Shown here: piece by piece, positions 1 through 12,227 of the stretch
Numbering within the stretch: position 1 is the stretch's first letter
Layout of the letters: every line of letters starts with the position of its first letter
Assembly (NCBI GenBank): GCA_964019135.1
Contig: OZ025257.1
Span: 40,689,798-40,753,797, forward strand
From: Arenicola marina
Lineage: Eukaryota; Annelida; Polychaeta; Arenicolidae
Direction of reading: 5' to 3'
DNA: 64,000 bases
Notes under the pieces: model-generated
Databases searched by the model: none
What the model saw: only the letters and a program-made list of their open reading frames with translations
What the model was told of the DNA's origin: nothing
Translations under genes and position numbers: made by a program

Positions 1-3000
1 TAGCCAAAAAGCGACACGGAACGCCGTGAAAAAACGACATTCGACACTTAATAATTTAAAAAAATCGACACTGGACTGAAGACCCCCCCCCCCCCCGCCC
101 CCCCTTCCAGACTCCTGTCAACACGCCCCTATCTCTGGACCAGTGTCATCCCTTCATCTCAACGTCCCGGATGTTGGATTGGCGGCCCGATCATGTTCAC
201 GTAAGCACAGAAATGGCATGAAACACAAATCCATTCCATACCGATTATCGGCCCATGCCTTCCGCTATATTCACTGTGTAGTAAAGCTCAAGCTCCTGGT
301 GGATTTGCACATGGGCGGCAAAATAAAGGTAACATGTTGTTGGCTCTTTATGTAGCATACGCTATTAATTCCACTAATGAAGTTAAGTTGTCATTATCAG
401 TTTTAATCTAGGCGAGGTTGTGCATTTGTAATTACTTCAGCTCCATACCCATACCCCGAAAACACACGAAAGGTCTACACTGTTTTCCTCCGTCACTGCG
501 CCATGAAAGTTTAAAATAGCTGGCACAAGTGGGGTTACGGTGAGGACTCTACTTCAAACACGCAATCGAAAGTGCCCTGTAGTTAAACAAAACGCCCGCC
601 TACTCATTCCTAAGTGTTATGATCCATCAGTTAATTTGGCTCCGTGTTCCCCTTATGTATTCGGCGAAGCCCTGTCCGAGAGTCTCGGGAGGACCAGACA
701 GATCTTGTAACAGCGTAAACAGGACATGGTAAAGCTAACGATACATAATGAAATGGGGGACCCCTAAATAAATGTCTCTGGAACGTGTGTTATACAGCAA
801 AGTAAGATAAGGTGTCAATATACTTCAATACACGGAGCGAACTCTCTCATGTTATTCCGCATCACCAGCCCCATCCCTGTAGATGACCTTGGTAGAGTGA
901 AAACCTACCGGGAGTTGCAACCAGCCGCCTCTGCTCCACCCACACTAACCTCCCGCCCTGCACCCCTACCCTGCCAGGGATAAGATACCATCTCGTCAGC
1001 GGTACCTCATCACCTTTTCAAGCAGGTCTGATTTGCCGTTATTGTATAATGTGGAAAAAACATTGTCTGACGTCATTGACCCAACTGACTCAAACGTTAG
1101 CCTAACGTTAGAACGCTGAACAATGGCGTGACGAAGACCTCTGGACTCGCTTCAAGGCCGTCTCAACCAGAATCGAAGACCGAAGCCACGATATCTACTG
1201 ATATGTCCTGGGGCCAGTGGCGCAATGCGACTGTGCGACTAACATACCCAGATACCCTGACATACTGAAGACACCCAGAGGACCTCCCCCACCGGAAACC
1301 TGCACTACATCTCTCTATTATCGTATTTGGCCTTGTGTACGGTGATCGAACTAGCGGTCTTGTTTACCCACCACAATTCGCATCGCATTCGCCATAGGTT
1401 TAACCCGTGGAGAGACAGACACTATGCCCTTCATGCCAGTTTCGCATGACCCCATGGGCGTCGTAATGAATGTCAAATAGATTTCCGCTATGGATGGGTC
1501 CTTCGATCATTTATGTTTGCGTGGCGATTTCTCAATGGCAATTTCTGTTCTTCTTTTTGTTCTTATTTTTTGGCACATTTTTGTCATTGTTATTATATTG
1601 TACATTGCAAGACGCTGTTTGTAAATGTTTCTAGAACTTTTCATACAAGTGATTATCCACAACTCTCATAGGGACGTCGCTACGTTATTATCGGTTGTGC
1701 AGTTGGAGTTAATTCTGCCGGACTCGCTCTGGCATACCGATTTCAACAAAATTCGCCTGTTAATAAAACTCCAAAAGCTCTCATTGTATCTTCTGTTCAA
1801 GGACGTTATACCAGCAATGTGGTCATCGAGGGAAAAAACGGGCCCAAAGGTTTGCTTGGCACGGAGGTAACGTCCAAAACTGTCAGGGAAGTGCTGACAG
1901 CATCATCATTATGACGCACTGGTGCTGTCTATTGGTAGCCAAACGGCGGGGGTTTCCTGGTCCGGTACAATTACGCCGCCTTATTACGCATGTGCGGTTC
2001 TATGGTACTGCGAGAAGCTGCAACTAAGCTGGTTCTACAGGGGATTTTACTCGTGCCAAGGTCTGTAAACCACAGCAATGAATGGTGAGAGAGTTAAAGG
2101 CAAAAGATTGGAGCGGAATGGGGCAGGAATTTACGAACGAGGGTGGGGTGTCTCCGAATCGCCTCTCCCCTCCCCCCTTCCCCGGACCCGCATCGGAAAA
2201 TAAAAGCGACGTAGTTACGAGAATACTCATCAGATGTTAAATCATTATTGTTTTCTGGTGGTGAAACCTCTTGGAGCACACGTGGAACTGCATTCTGCGC
2301 TGATTTTCTAATTGCACACTTCCTTCGGGGATTTAACATGAGACGTGGCATGAAATCGTAAAGCATCGTCTTCTCCACGAGAAGTTAAAGTGTATGTGGC
2401 AAAGGCGTGGGGGCCTCTGGGCCATGAAAGTGTCATCGTCCAACAACCGCAATGACTCACACAGGACTTCCCCTTATCATTTCGTCTGCCGGTCAATGGC
2501 CGGCATATATAAATACACAGACGACGCGATGAGTTGGAAGAAGGCGTTTGTCACCAAGACTGAGTAAACATTGGGTGATTAAATCAAATGAATGAATGAG
2601 CATTTGAGAATGAGAATTTGATCGAACGCCCCATGTTAAACTTCGCTCTCACAATCGGTCGTTAGTGCTGCATCTACAAGTTCTAAGACACTAATGCAAA
2701 TAGGTTGTTTCCATTTCACATGTCAACCCATGTGGTCAGATTAACGGTGCCTACCTGATATGTACCGGATGTGTCATACCCACCGAACATGCTGAAGTCA
2801 CTCGCAACAACTGACATCAACCACACGTCATCATCGATATTGAAGGCCCTGCCAGAATCATAACCAATATCTACGAGACGGACGGTTTTCCTCCCTGATA
2901 GGTTTCCATGTGTTTAATGGATGGTTGCTCGTCAAATGCAGCCCGCGATTGATTGCACGTCTCCTGGGTAACAATGGGCCAAATATTTCTGCCACAAAAT

Positions 3001-3600
3001 CAGGTTTAATAGTCAACTGTTCTGAGATGTGCAAATCCGGCCATCGGCAGACCACGTGGTTCGGCCACGTATTAATAACTTCCTCACACATTTTTATTGA
3101 TTTATTATCATTCGTGGTTTGCGAACTGTGCCGCACTGGTCGAGAGATATTGATCACGTGTCACATGTCATTATGGTGGCGAGATAACGACGAAAAGCAA
3201 AAACAAGACGGAAGTCATCTGAGGAGTTATTTTCTTAAGTCGTCACCTTTTCGTGTATTAGGGAAAAAAAGCATGGCTTGTACTAAATATTTAAGGCTAT
3301 CCGCTGAATGCAACGTGCGTAGAGACGTATTCACTTAGTTTTGCGCCATTGCCTTGTGAATTACACGGGGATGTAAGCTGCATAGCCAGCAAAAGATTAT
3401 ATGCCGACGAGAAAGAGTACAACAAAAATTACTGAATATATTGCCTTAAGTCTTGATGTCGCAAGTCGATTCTAAGGCAGTCCCAATGTCGCGTTTTCGA
3501 TTTTAAAAATCGCCCTGTCACCTTGTCGAAAAAGGCCTTTTTTACCTCGACAACAGCTTAGTAGTAGATGCAAGGTTGTCGTTGCTTGGATCTCCATTGT
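1..3600 (+). repeat. Large repeat A, copy A1 (5' end outside or at window start)
   Basis: This is the first of three direct copies of a multi-kilobase sequence. It opens with the same phrase as A2 (gccaaaaagcgacacggaac at 3 and 3,713). It then matches A3 through landmarks such as the lead-in at 370-480 (A3 19,150-19,270), 1,010-1,560 (A3 20,190-20,740) and 1,620-2,230 (A3 20,890-21,480). It lacks the SINE that sits at the matching place in A2 and A3. It stops resembling them soon after about 3,400, so it is shorter than A2. The interval 3,400-3,700 holds short palindromes (for example aaaaaggccttttt at 3,529) and nothing else I recognise. Confidence 0.75.
2755..3160 (-). pseudogene. Possible decayed exon in A1, unknown protein
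   Basis: On the minus strand this segment keeps a frame that recurs in A2 and A3. It includes NHPLNTWKPI, RLVDIG and AFNIDDDVWLM. The frame runs to a CAG|GTAGGC sequence (plus-strand ctacctg at 2,751), a good 5' splice-site match that is also present in A2. One extra base in a T run relative to A3 breaks the frame in this copy. I do not recognise a domain. The shared frame could simply follow from DNA homology, so protein-level constraint is not shown. Confidence 0.25.
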
Positions 3601-3856
3601 ATTAGAGCTTGATAACTAAATTTTGGTTACTGTTTACTTGTCACAATTCTTTCTGCCTTGTCTTCATTCCTGACGGAACATGTTTGTTTTTTAAACAACA
3701 CTGATCTGAGCCAAAAAGCGACACGGAACGCCGTAAGAAATCGACATTCGACTGATAAAATTAGTAAACAAAATCGACACTGGACCGTAGACCACCCTTC
3801 CAGACTCATTTCAACACGCTATATTCAATGTGTCGCAAAGCTCCTGGTTTATTTGG

Positions 3857-4115
3857 TTGGTTGCTTGGTTATTCAGGACGCTTTAACCTCTTTTGATCAT
3901 ATCGCGTCAATGGGAGTAGGAAGGGACAGTGGAGCCACATCCCCTGGGGTAACACCCCACTCTTTACGAAGAAACACATGGGATCTTTATCCTGCGACCG
4001 CACAGATATGGCCACAGAAGGGCTCGAACCACCGATCCGCGTGCCGTTAGGCTCCCAGGAGTCCAGAGGATTGAATGTGAGCGCTCTAGCCTACTGAGCT
4101 ATCACGGCGCCCCCC
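3857..4115 (-). mobile_element. tRNA-derived SINE, near full length (S1)
   Basis: Read on the minus strand, the head has a pol III A box (TAGCTCAGTAGGCTAGAGCG) and a B box (GGTTCGAGCCC). A body follows with AAAGATCCCATG, and the 3' end reads GGTTAAAGCGTCCTGAATA. The distance between the A and B boxes is longer than in ordinary class I tRNAs because an extra segment lies between them. The flanks carry a 13-bp near-duplicate (ctggtttatttgg at 3,844 and ctgattgatttgg at 4,116), which fits a target-site duplication. A1 has a single, uninterrupted version of that site near 294. There is no poly-A tail. Confidence 0.85.
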
Positions 4116-5055
4116 CTGATTGATTTGGACTTGGGCGACAAAATAAAGCTGTATGCAGTTTAAACAGAATCTGCGATTAAGTCCATTCACTTATTTCCTC
4201 CGTCATTGTACAATTAAAGCCTAAACTAACTGGCCCGAGCGAGGTTACGGTGAGCGCTCTACTAAAAACACGCAATCGAAAGTGCCTAATTAAACAAAAC
4301 GCCCGCCTACTCGGCCCCTAGTGTTATCATCCATCAGTTAATTGTTCCCCGCGTTCCCCTAATGTATATAACCTTTTGGAGAATTCGGAGTAGTTCGCCC
4401 CATAAGAGAGGCACGCGAGGACCAGACAGGCCTCTTAAATAACAGCCTAAACAGGACATGGTAACGCTAATGATACATAATGACATGTGGGACCCCTAAA
4501 TAAAGTTTTCCTAGAACAGGGAGAACACAGAGACAGGGAGTAGGTGTTAATAATGAAGTGGGAGTGGGTGGGATGGGCCTGAGGGAGTTGTTATTGGAGA
4601 CAATGAATGAGAGTTAATGCAGCGCCATCTACCGCTCACTTAATCCAGACCTCTCAAGCTGCAACTTATTATACGGATTATATGGAGGAGAGTGTGGGAG
4701 CCATGATGGAGTATCAGGACAGAAGACATTACGCTGGCAGTAGCGCTCTAGCCTGGCGACATATGGCACAAAGTAGATGTCTCATCGATCATTGTACGTG
4801 ACACTGATTGGCATCAAGAAGTGGAGACTGGGACTCCACCCACTCTCCACCGCCATTCCCTACTACTACCCCCAACCCCTGCAGACGACTTTGCAAAGAA
4901 GTAGACCTACCGGCAGTTGCCCTGCACCCACCCCCACTCCACCCATGCGACCAACCCGCCCTGCACCACAACACGCCAGGAACACGATATCATCTCGTCC
5001 GCGGTACCTCACCATTCGAGGTGTCCAGTCGGGCGATAATACACTTTTAATCCAT

Positions 5056-5190
5056 GTACTTTCCATTTATGTTCATGTCTTTCGTGTACTTTGCATTCAT
5101 GTGCTGGGCAGTCATGTACTTTTCTTTCGCGTAGTGTCCATTCATGAACTTTCCATTCGTGTACTTTCAGCATTGTCCTTTCATTCATGT
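5056..5190 (+). repeat. Degenerate 15-bp tandem repeat
   Basis: About nine diverged units of a 15-bp motif close to GTACTTTCCATTCAT lie head to tail. Because 15 is a multiple of three, a frame stays open across them. The array is absent from A1 and A3, so it arose or was kept only in A2. Confidence 0.7.
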
Positions 5191-6744
5191 ATTCAAACAC
5201 TTTTATTCCCACTTATACATCGACAACTAAAGTTTTAGGCTATTGTCTTTGCCGATTTCATAAATGTACACATTACTTCAACAATTTTCATGCGAAAGGC
5301 TGCTGTGCTCTTCATAATCGATGCGAAATCCGAACATTCCGACGAGCAATTTTGGCCCGATTTTTAACGCACCTGTCCGTTTTATGCGAAGATGCATTTT
5401 CTTTGACCGGTGACGCTACGCTATATACATTTGAGTTATGAGTGGGTGTCGATGAAACGCGGAATTGCGCGATAGCACGGAATAGGTAAATTCAGATAGG
5501 ACGATAGTACCTTTGAATTATTATAACCTGAAAGACAGTCCTAGGCAGTGGAGGGGGGTGGGGGTGGGGGAAGGGCGGGATTGCGGTCGGGTCGGAGTTC
5601 AGGTAACGAGCCAACCAATTAACCCGCTTAATATAGGGTGGGCGGGGCGGGGGGTCGGGGTGGAGAATGAAATAGACTGTTGTAGATAACCTTGTCAGCG
5701 AATTGCTGATTGCATCATCATTATGACGCCGTGGTGGTGCCTATCAATAGCCAAACGGCGGGGTTACGCCGCTTTATCACACACGTGCAGTTCTACGGTA
5801 CTGGGAGGAGTTGCAACTGAAAAACGCGTCTGCACGCAACGCTGGCTGTACATGTGATTTTACTGGTACCAAGGTCTGTGAACCACAGCACTTTGCAACG
5901 CAATGAATTGTGAGAGAGCGAAATGAAAAAGATGGGGGCGGAATGGGGCAGCGATGGGCGAACAGGTGTCGGGTGTCGTCGAATCCCCCTCCCCCCCCCC
6001 CCTCCCCGGACCCGCATCGGAAAATAAGAGCGACGTAGTTACGAGAATGCTTACCAGATGGTAGCACATTATTATAATAAGCCAGACCGTTTTCTGGTGG
6101 TGACACCACACGGATCACACGTGGAACTCCATTCTGCGCTGATTTTCTAATTGCACATTTCCTTCCGAGATTTAATATGAGACATAACATGAAATCGTGA
6201 AGCATCGTCTTCTCCACAGGAAGTTAAATTGCATATGGCGAAAGCGTGGGCGCCTTGGGGCCATGAAAGTTTTATCGTCCCATAACCGCAATGACTTACA
6301 GAGGACTTTCCGGTCATCGTCTGCCGGTCAATGGCGGCCATACATAAATCCACAGATGAAGCGCTGAGTTTGCGTTTGTCATAAAAACTGAGATAACATT
6401 GGGTGATTAAATCAAATAAAATAGTGATATTTTTAGCTGCTTTTATGAACGAGGGATGATGGAATTGGGCCGGATGTAGCCACGAGGACATGTTGATCTG
6501 TGGTGACACGGAGGGTGTCACTTGGTAAGATTGTGCGAGAAGGACAGTCCTTGGCGTCACCCAAGTAAATCCAGAAGACTTTTGTCTCCTAAAATTGAAT
6601 AAGAAGTTGATCCAACATCCCATGTTAAACCTCGCGCTCATAACCGGTCGTTAGTGCTGTATTCACCAGGTCCAAGACATTAATGCCAATAGTTACTTTC
6701 CATTACACATCTCAGCCTATTTGATCACAGTAACGGATCAAGTG

Positions 6745-7040
6745 CCTACCTGATATGTACAGCATGTGTCATACCCACTGAACATGCTGTAGTCAGTCGC
6801 ACTGACGTCACTACAACTGACTTCAACCATACGTTAGCATCTATATCGAAGGCTCTGACAGAATAACTACCAATATCTACCAGACGGACGGTTTCCTTCC
6901 TGATAGGTTTCCAGGTGTTTAATGGATGGTTGCACATCAAATGCAGCCTGCGACCGAGTGCACGTCTCCTGCGTATTAATGGGTCAAATTCTGTCACAAA
7001 AGCTGGTAATAGTCAACTGTTTTGAGATATGAAAATCCGG
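6745..7040 (-). pseudogene. Possible decayed exon in A2, unknown protein
   Basis: This is the A2 counterpart of the frame at 2,755-3,160. It includes NHPLNTWKPIRKETVRLVDIG and ends at the same CAG|GTAGGC splice-like site (plus-strand ctacctg at 6,746). An insertion of about 11 bases before the site shifts the frame relative to A1. The product is unknown. Any coding role is inferred only from the recurrence of the frame and the shared site. Confidence 0.22.
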
Positions 7041-10000
7041 CCGTTGGCAGGCCACGTCGAAGGAGTAGACATTACATTAGACAAGTTCTGCCACGTATTA
7101 ATCCTTTTCTTGATGAATACCATTTGTTAGCGATATCCTTAGGCCTCACACGTTTTGTAATGATTTATTTTCAGCCGTGGTTTGCGAACTGTCACAAACT
7201 GGTCGAGAGGGATTGATCACGTGTCACATGCCCTCACGGTGGCGAGATAACGAAGAAAAACAAAAGGAAGACGGAAATCGGCTGAGGAGTCTGATTTCCT
7301 TCAGTCGCCACATTTTCGTGTATTAGGTAATGAAATGGCAGGCGAGTAATAAATATGTATTAATCTCTCCTCTAAAGGCAACGTGCTGCGACGACGAGGC
7401 TTAGCTGTTTTTGGCGTTCGGAAACAGACACAAAACTTTGCTGGGTTCGCTGCCAAGCAGCCAATAATTACATACTGACGAGAAAGGATTATCTTATCGT
7501 TGTAACGTTAAATGGACGGAGAAACCAATGGAAACAAACGATTGAAATAAGCGGTATTGACGCGCCTATGCAGAAAAAGCAAAACTCATTTGCGATGCAA
7601 TTAGAAACATCAGCATACCTTTTGTTATCATTAACATGACGTCATGTTTCCTCAGCATCTCCTGACAGGCACACGTTTGCGAGCGATTTCTTTGTTTTTG
7701 AACGCTGGTGGACATTGACGTTGGCAAGCTTCACATAGATCATTGGTAGGGCGAAGGACAGGCATGGGGAAGAGTTTAGGGGATGTTAGCAAGTGAACCG
7801 GTCTGTCTGCTCTACAGTAAAAATCGTGTATTAGATATTATTTTCACGTTATTGTTTCCATGTATGTATTGAACGCAAAGAAAATGGTGCCAGTTTATCG
7901 ACAAAGACTCCAACTTGTCACATCCTAATGGCCGACCAATGTCTCTGCAAAGTGGCGTGACTACGGTAAATGGCGTTGATTGGGAAACAACAGAAGAAGT
8001 AATTCCTAGAAGATGTGACTTGATCACTGTCTTTCCCTGTCACCCATTCCACCTCACCTTGACCCCAGAGGCAGTGGCACCAGAGACCATTGTTCTCCAA
8101 GCCTCAGAGCCTCGGTTGTGTTTTACTTTGGCACGGAAATAAAGTTGGTTTGAACCTATTTTTAGCGCGCCTAGCGACATGACAAGATAACGTTTTAAAA
8201 TGAGAGGATATAATATATGTCAAATAATAAATAATTAAGACATTAACATTTTCGTAGAAGCATTGTACTTAAGTCGTGATGCTAACAAAATCCAAATAAA
8301 CAGATGTTTGTCAATGTTAGCCGTAGATGACAATGGCGTGCTACCAGATATAGATTGTGACCAGTTAGTCGCTATCCCATAATTTAATACAAGTCCAAGT
8401 CGCTAGACGCCGCTCCACAAGGCTAAGAAGTCATGTTTGTCGGAGGTCAGACACCAGCCTATACAAATCGCAATTTATACATCTAGCATATCAATAATTT
8501 CTTAAATTATGAATTAAAATACATTTGCCATAAGCATATCAAATTACTGATACAACCTAAAAACAGGAGTAATGAGCTGGTGATTTGCGTTGGTTTTATC
8601 ACATATAAAATGTATACATTGATAAATAATAATGAATTTTGTGATCTTGCAGGTATAGCATTCGGTTTTTAATGCATGAATTTAGACAAAAGGGTAAACA
8701 TATATGACCAAACACCGCTTTGCGCATTGCTACATGAGTTATATGTTCTATATGTGGAGTATTTTCTTTTCAGTATTTTTCAAAATCAAACTCGTTTCTT
8801 CTTACACTGTTCACATTGTTGTTTAAATACTGAGTATTTTCGAGCTAATCTTTTAAAATGTAAAACCGGATATGCTTGTAATAAGTCGAAGTGGTCACAT
8901 AACGGTTGGGCGACTAGTTCAGCTCACTCTCTACTGTGGCTTTGGCAGCTATTTAAACGTGCCACAACCCCCAGCGTTCTTTGAATGAACTAAGTACATT
9001 TTGTTCACGTCAAAGTGTCCCACTCGTCCTAATTATGGCCAGCAAAACTTCATGATTTGCATAAGATCCTCGTTTTGTTTAACTTTCCGGCGAATACCGA
9101 CGGACTCCTACAGTAAAGCGCCGCCGTCATGTTATAAGGCAGACATCCTTGCGGTCAGTTGAGTTTTCCAGATGTATCGGAGTGGCTGTGTTTTACAAGT
9201 CCCAGCATTGTTCTTGTAAATTGCATTTGAGGCTACAAACCGTCGGGGCGTCATTAAGGACAAGCACTACAGTCTCCTTTAGCAATTTTCATGTTTACTA
9301 CTGGGCTGTTTTTTTTTATCCTTTTTTCTCCGTCTGCTACGTTAAAGCTGTCTTGTACTGACCTGAAAACATGTGTCATTGTGTCTGTTTTCATTGCTAT
9401 ATGATTCGAATCATATTGTGTAACTATGATGGTATGTCGGTTAAGGTGACAATTCCTGCTCACAACCGCCTAATCAAGCCGGAACAACCTGTGATAGCTT
9501 TTGGCGCCGAATCGGAGCCTCCTATCTTGGGAAGTGCTTCGTCATTGGAAAGATAGCGAGATAAAGAACGATGTGATGAGGCCATTCGATGTATTTTGTG
9601 GTAAGATATCTGCCAATTGTTTTCATTGGTGAGATCTGTTTCAGCTTTTTGAACTCCAAACAACGTGACAATTTAAAGTTCCAACACGTAGTCGGCCTGC
9701 GTCTATGGAGCGCCTACTGGAAATTAAAGGCCACTTCTAGCAGGTCAGACTATATGACTTATCTGGAGGTCTGTTATTTCTGTCTGACCCAGACTGTGAC
9801 GTGACTAAGACATTGGGCAAGAAACTGTAAAAAAAGACAAAAAAACTGGGTTCCTCGTTATTGCCTCGTTCCAAATCGAGGCATGCGTTTTGTGACACCC
9901 AAGTCCCCTGCGGATAAGAAGGTGGACATTGTCGCAAGATCTGCATCGTCTCGGATATGTCAATGAAGTCACAGGGCCGGGCTAATTTCTAGGTCTGGCT

Positions 10001-10172
10001 TGATGTTGTTAATAGTGTTGGGAAAGGGAGGTTGCATGCAGACAGTACCGTCTGACCACTGTGGTCCTACAGGATGTCCCCACGGCACAAAGCAGATAGA
10101 TCCGGGTACCTCATATATTGCAGTTATTTGGGCAAGCTAATCCAGCAAATAACAAGGTGCATTATTCAGAAG

Positions 10173-10255
10173 CGGATCCAGGAATTTGAAAATGGGGGGT
10201 CCAAACGTGAAATCCATGGGGGGGGGGCTCTGAACTAAATTGCGACCTGGGGATC
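10173..10255 (+). mobile_element. Fragment of a G-rich MITE-like element
   Basis: The segment contains gcggatccagg, G runs and the phrase ctctgaactaaattgcgacc. That phrase recurs in the same G-rich setting at 41,397, 58,371 and, in shorter form, 54,490. A better-kept terminus, caggggcggatccaggggg, is seen at 26,926. Ends of this type occur in non-autonomous hAT-like elements of animals; the family assignment is inference. Confidence 0.4.
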
Positions 10256-11382
10256 CACCAATTGTTGGACGACAGGATTTTCCTGGTTAGTACCATATCT
10301 GAAACCTGTCGTTATCATTACCAGGACTTCTAGTATGAATTTTTCAATTACGTTAATGTTTAATTTTGTTTACATATGAAGGTAGATATGACTGTGTTTC
10401 GATAGTGTAAGATATAGTAACCGCTCACAATGCTTGATATATTCGGTGTTACGGCAATGGCGGATTACTGATGTTATTTCTGCGAACGCCGGTTGTGATC
10501 CGGGCTTGTCTTCGTCCGCTTTGATCTTCTTCAAGCTGACAGAGGGAGTCACCGTGGACGACTTATGGTCCCAAATAGAAAAGACAAAAGTTTCTTAGTT
10601 ATTCATATATGTCGTGAGGCCTTGTGAGATGTTCCGCTTTCCTTCTGCATGACGCAAATCACCACGGGCTCACTGCAGTTGGCGTCGTGACAGACCAGTA
10701 TAAATCCCTTGCAGATATGGCGTGCTTGGCCTATTAATAGACCCCATGCGAAGGAAAATAAAAGTGTATATAAGAAACATGTGACCTATTTTGTTGTTGG
10801 TCTAATGTGTCTGTAACAACCACTGGTAAAAACGTAATAACAGGTCCGTAAGGACGATCATTAGGGGATCCTAAAACTCGTTGTAAGGCCCTTGGCCCCG
10901 GGTATGCCATTATGCACTGGATGAAGAAACATTGCTAGACAAAGGCGCCGGGGATATTGTCCGGTGATTCTTGTTTAATCGCCAAGGGCAATAGTATAAG
11001 TAAACGGAAGCAGACTCTTTGCGCCTCTTTGCGTCTTGATCTAGTTGACACAAGTTGGAGCTCTCATCCAGGACAAAACTTTATAACTAAGGCCAAGGGC
11101 CTCAAAGCGAGAATGCTTCAAATGGAGACATATCCTGATTTCTAGTTATTATCAAAGCGATACAAATTATCGGTCTTATGCTTGAAAGTAGACCTTTCCA
11201 GATTTGTCAAGTAGTATCAACGCTCTCATGGGGCTTAGATGTTAGATGTCTTGAATTTCCGGCATCTACGAAAACTGTATTCAATCGTTAATGCCGGTGG
11301 TCTGATTTAAGAGACACTCACTAAGACGGCAAAGAGACCCCTTAACTGTGACAATGGGCAAAAAAACAAATAATAATGTCTT
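10256..11382. other. Spacer without recognised genes
   Basis: No convincing exon, RNA gene or repeat was found here. Frames of up to 62 codons are present but show no recognisable domain and no second copy in the window. Confidence 0.5.
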
Positions 11383-12227
11383 CAAAGCTGGTTCCCATAC
11401 CAACTCGCTTAGGTTACAAAGCTGGTTCCCATGCCACATCGCTTTAACTACAAAGCTGGTTCCCATGCCACATCGCTTTGGTTACAAAGCTGGTTCCCAT
11501 GCCAACTCGCTTAAGTTACAAAGCTGGTTCCCATGCCACATCGCTTTAACTACAAAGCTGGTTCTCATGCCACATCGCTTTAACTACAAAGCTGGTTCTC
11601 ATGCCACATCGCTTTGGCCACAAAGCTGGTTCCCATGCCACATCGCTTTAACTACAAAGCTGGTTCTCATGCCACATCGCTTTAACTACAAAGCTGGTTC
11701 TCATGCCACATCGCTTTGGCTACAAAGCTGGTTCCCATGCCACATCGCTTTAACTACAAAGCTGGTTCTTATGCCACATCGCTTAGGTTACAAAGCTGGT
11801 TCCCATGCCAACTCGCTTAAGTTACAAAGCTGGTTCCCATGCCACATCGCTTTAACTACAAAGCTGGTTCTCATGCCACATCGCTTTAACTACAAAGCTG
11901 GTTCTCATGCCACATCGCTTTGGCTACAAAGCTGGTTCCCATGCCACATCGCTTTAACTACAAAGCTGGTTCTCATGCCACATCGCTTTAACTACAAAGC
12001 TGGTTCGCATGCCACATCGCTTTGGCTACAAAGCTGGTTCCCATGCCACATCGCTTTAACTACAAAGCTGGTTCTCATGCCACATCGCTTAGGTTACAAA
12101 GCTGGTTCCCATGCCACATCGCTTTAACTACAAAGCTGGTTCTCATGCCACATCGCTTTAACTACAAAGCTGGTTCTCATGCCACATCGCTTTGGCTACA
12201 AAGCTGGTTCCCATGCCACTTCGATTT
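11383..12227 (+). repeat. 34-bp minisatellite, 25 units, with 306-bp higher-order repeat
   Basis: Twenty-five units start with caaagctggttc at exact 34-bp steps from 11,383 to 12,199, with no insertion or deletion. Units differ at two places: tcccat versus tctcat, and the last bases aacta, ggcta, aggtta or aagtta. Ordering the variants gives a nine-unit pattern (units 4-12, repeated as 13-21, then started again), which is a higher-order repeat of 306 bp. A 259-codon plus-strand frame crosses the array, but it is repeat-derived (see findings). Confidence 0.95.

Larger units (their letters stand above)
3712..10200 (+). repeat. Large repeat A, copy A2 (longest copy)
   Basis: This copy starts with the A1 opening phrase and runs in parallel with A1 up to about 7,400 and with A3 up to about 9,466. 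Beyond 9,466 it no longer matches A3, but it matches B around 43,880-44,450 (9,570-10,200), including the shared short lead 'gggaattaaaggt'-like stretch and the run around cacaaagca. Relative to A1 it carries a SINE (3,857-4,115). It has a different sequence at 5,030-5,460 where A1 and A3 agree with each other. No transposase, integrase or polymerase frame is visible. Confidence 0.75.

Noticed and set aside
1-3600. Terminal inverted repeats for the large repeat A
   Set aside because: The complement of its opening phrase was not found at any A end, and the copies end at different internal points.
11383-12227. CRISPR-like array
   Set aside because: Units are contiguous with no unique spacers. 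This is a minisatellite in animal-type DNA.
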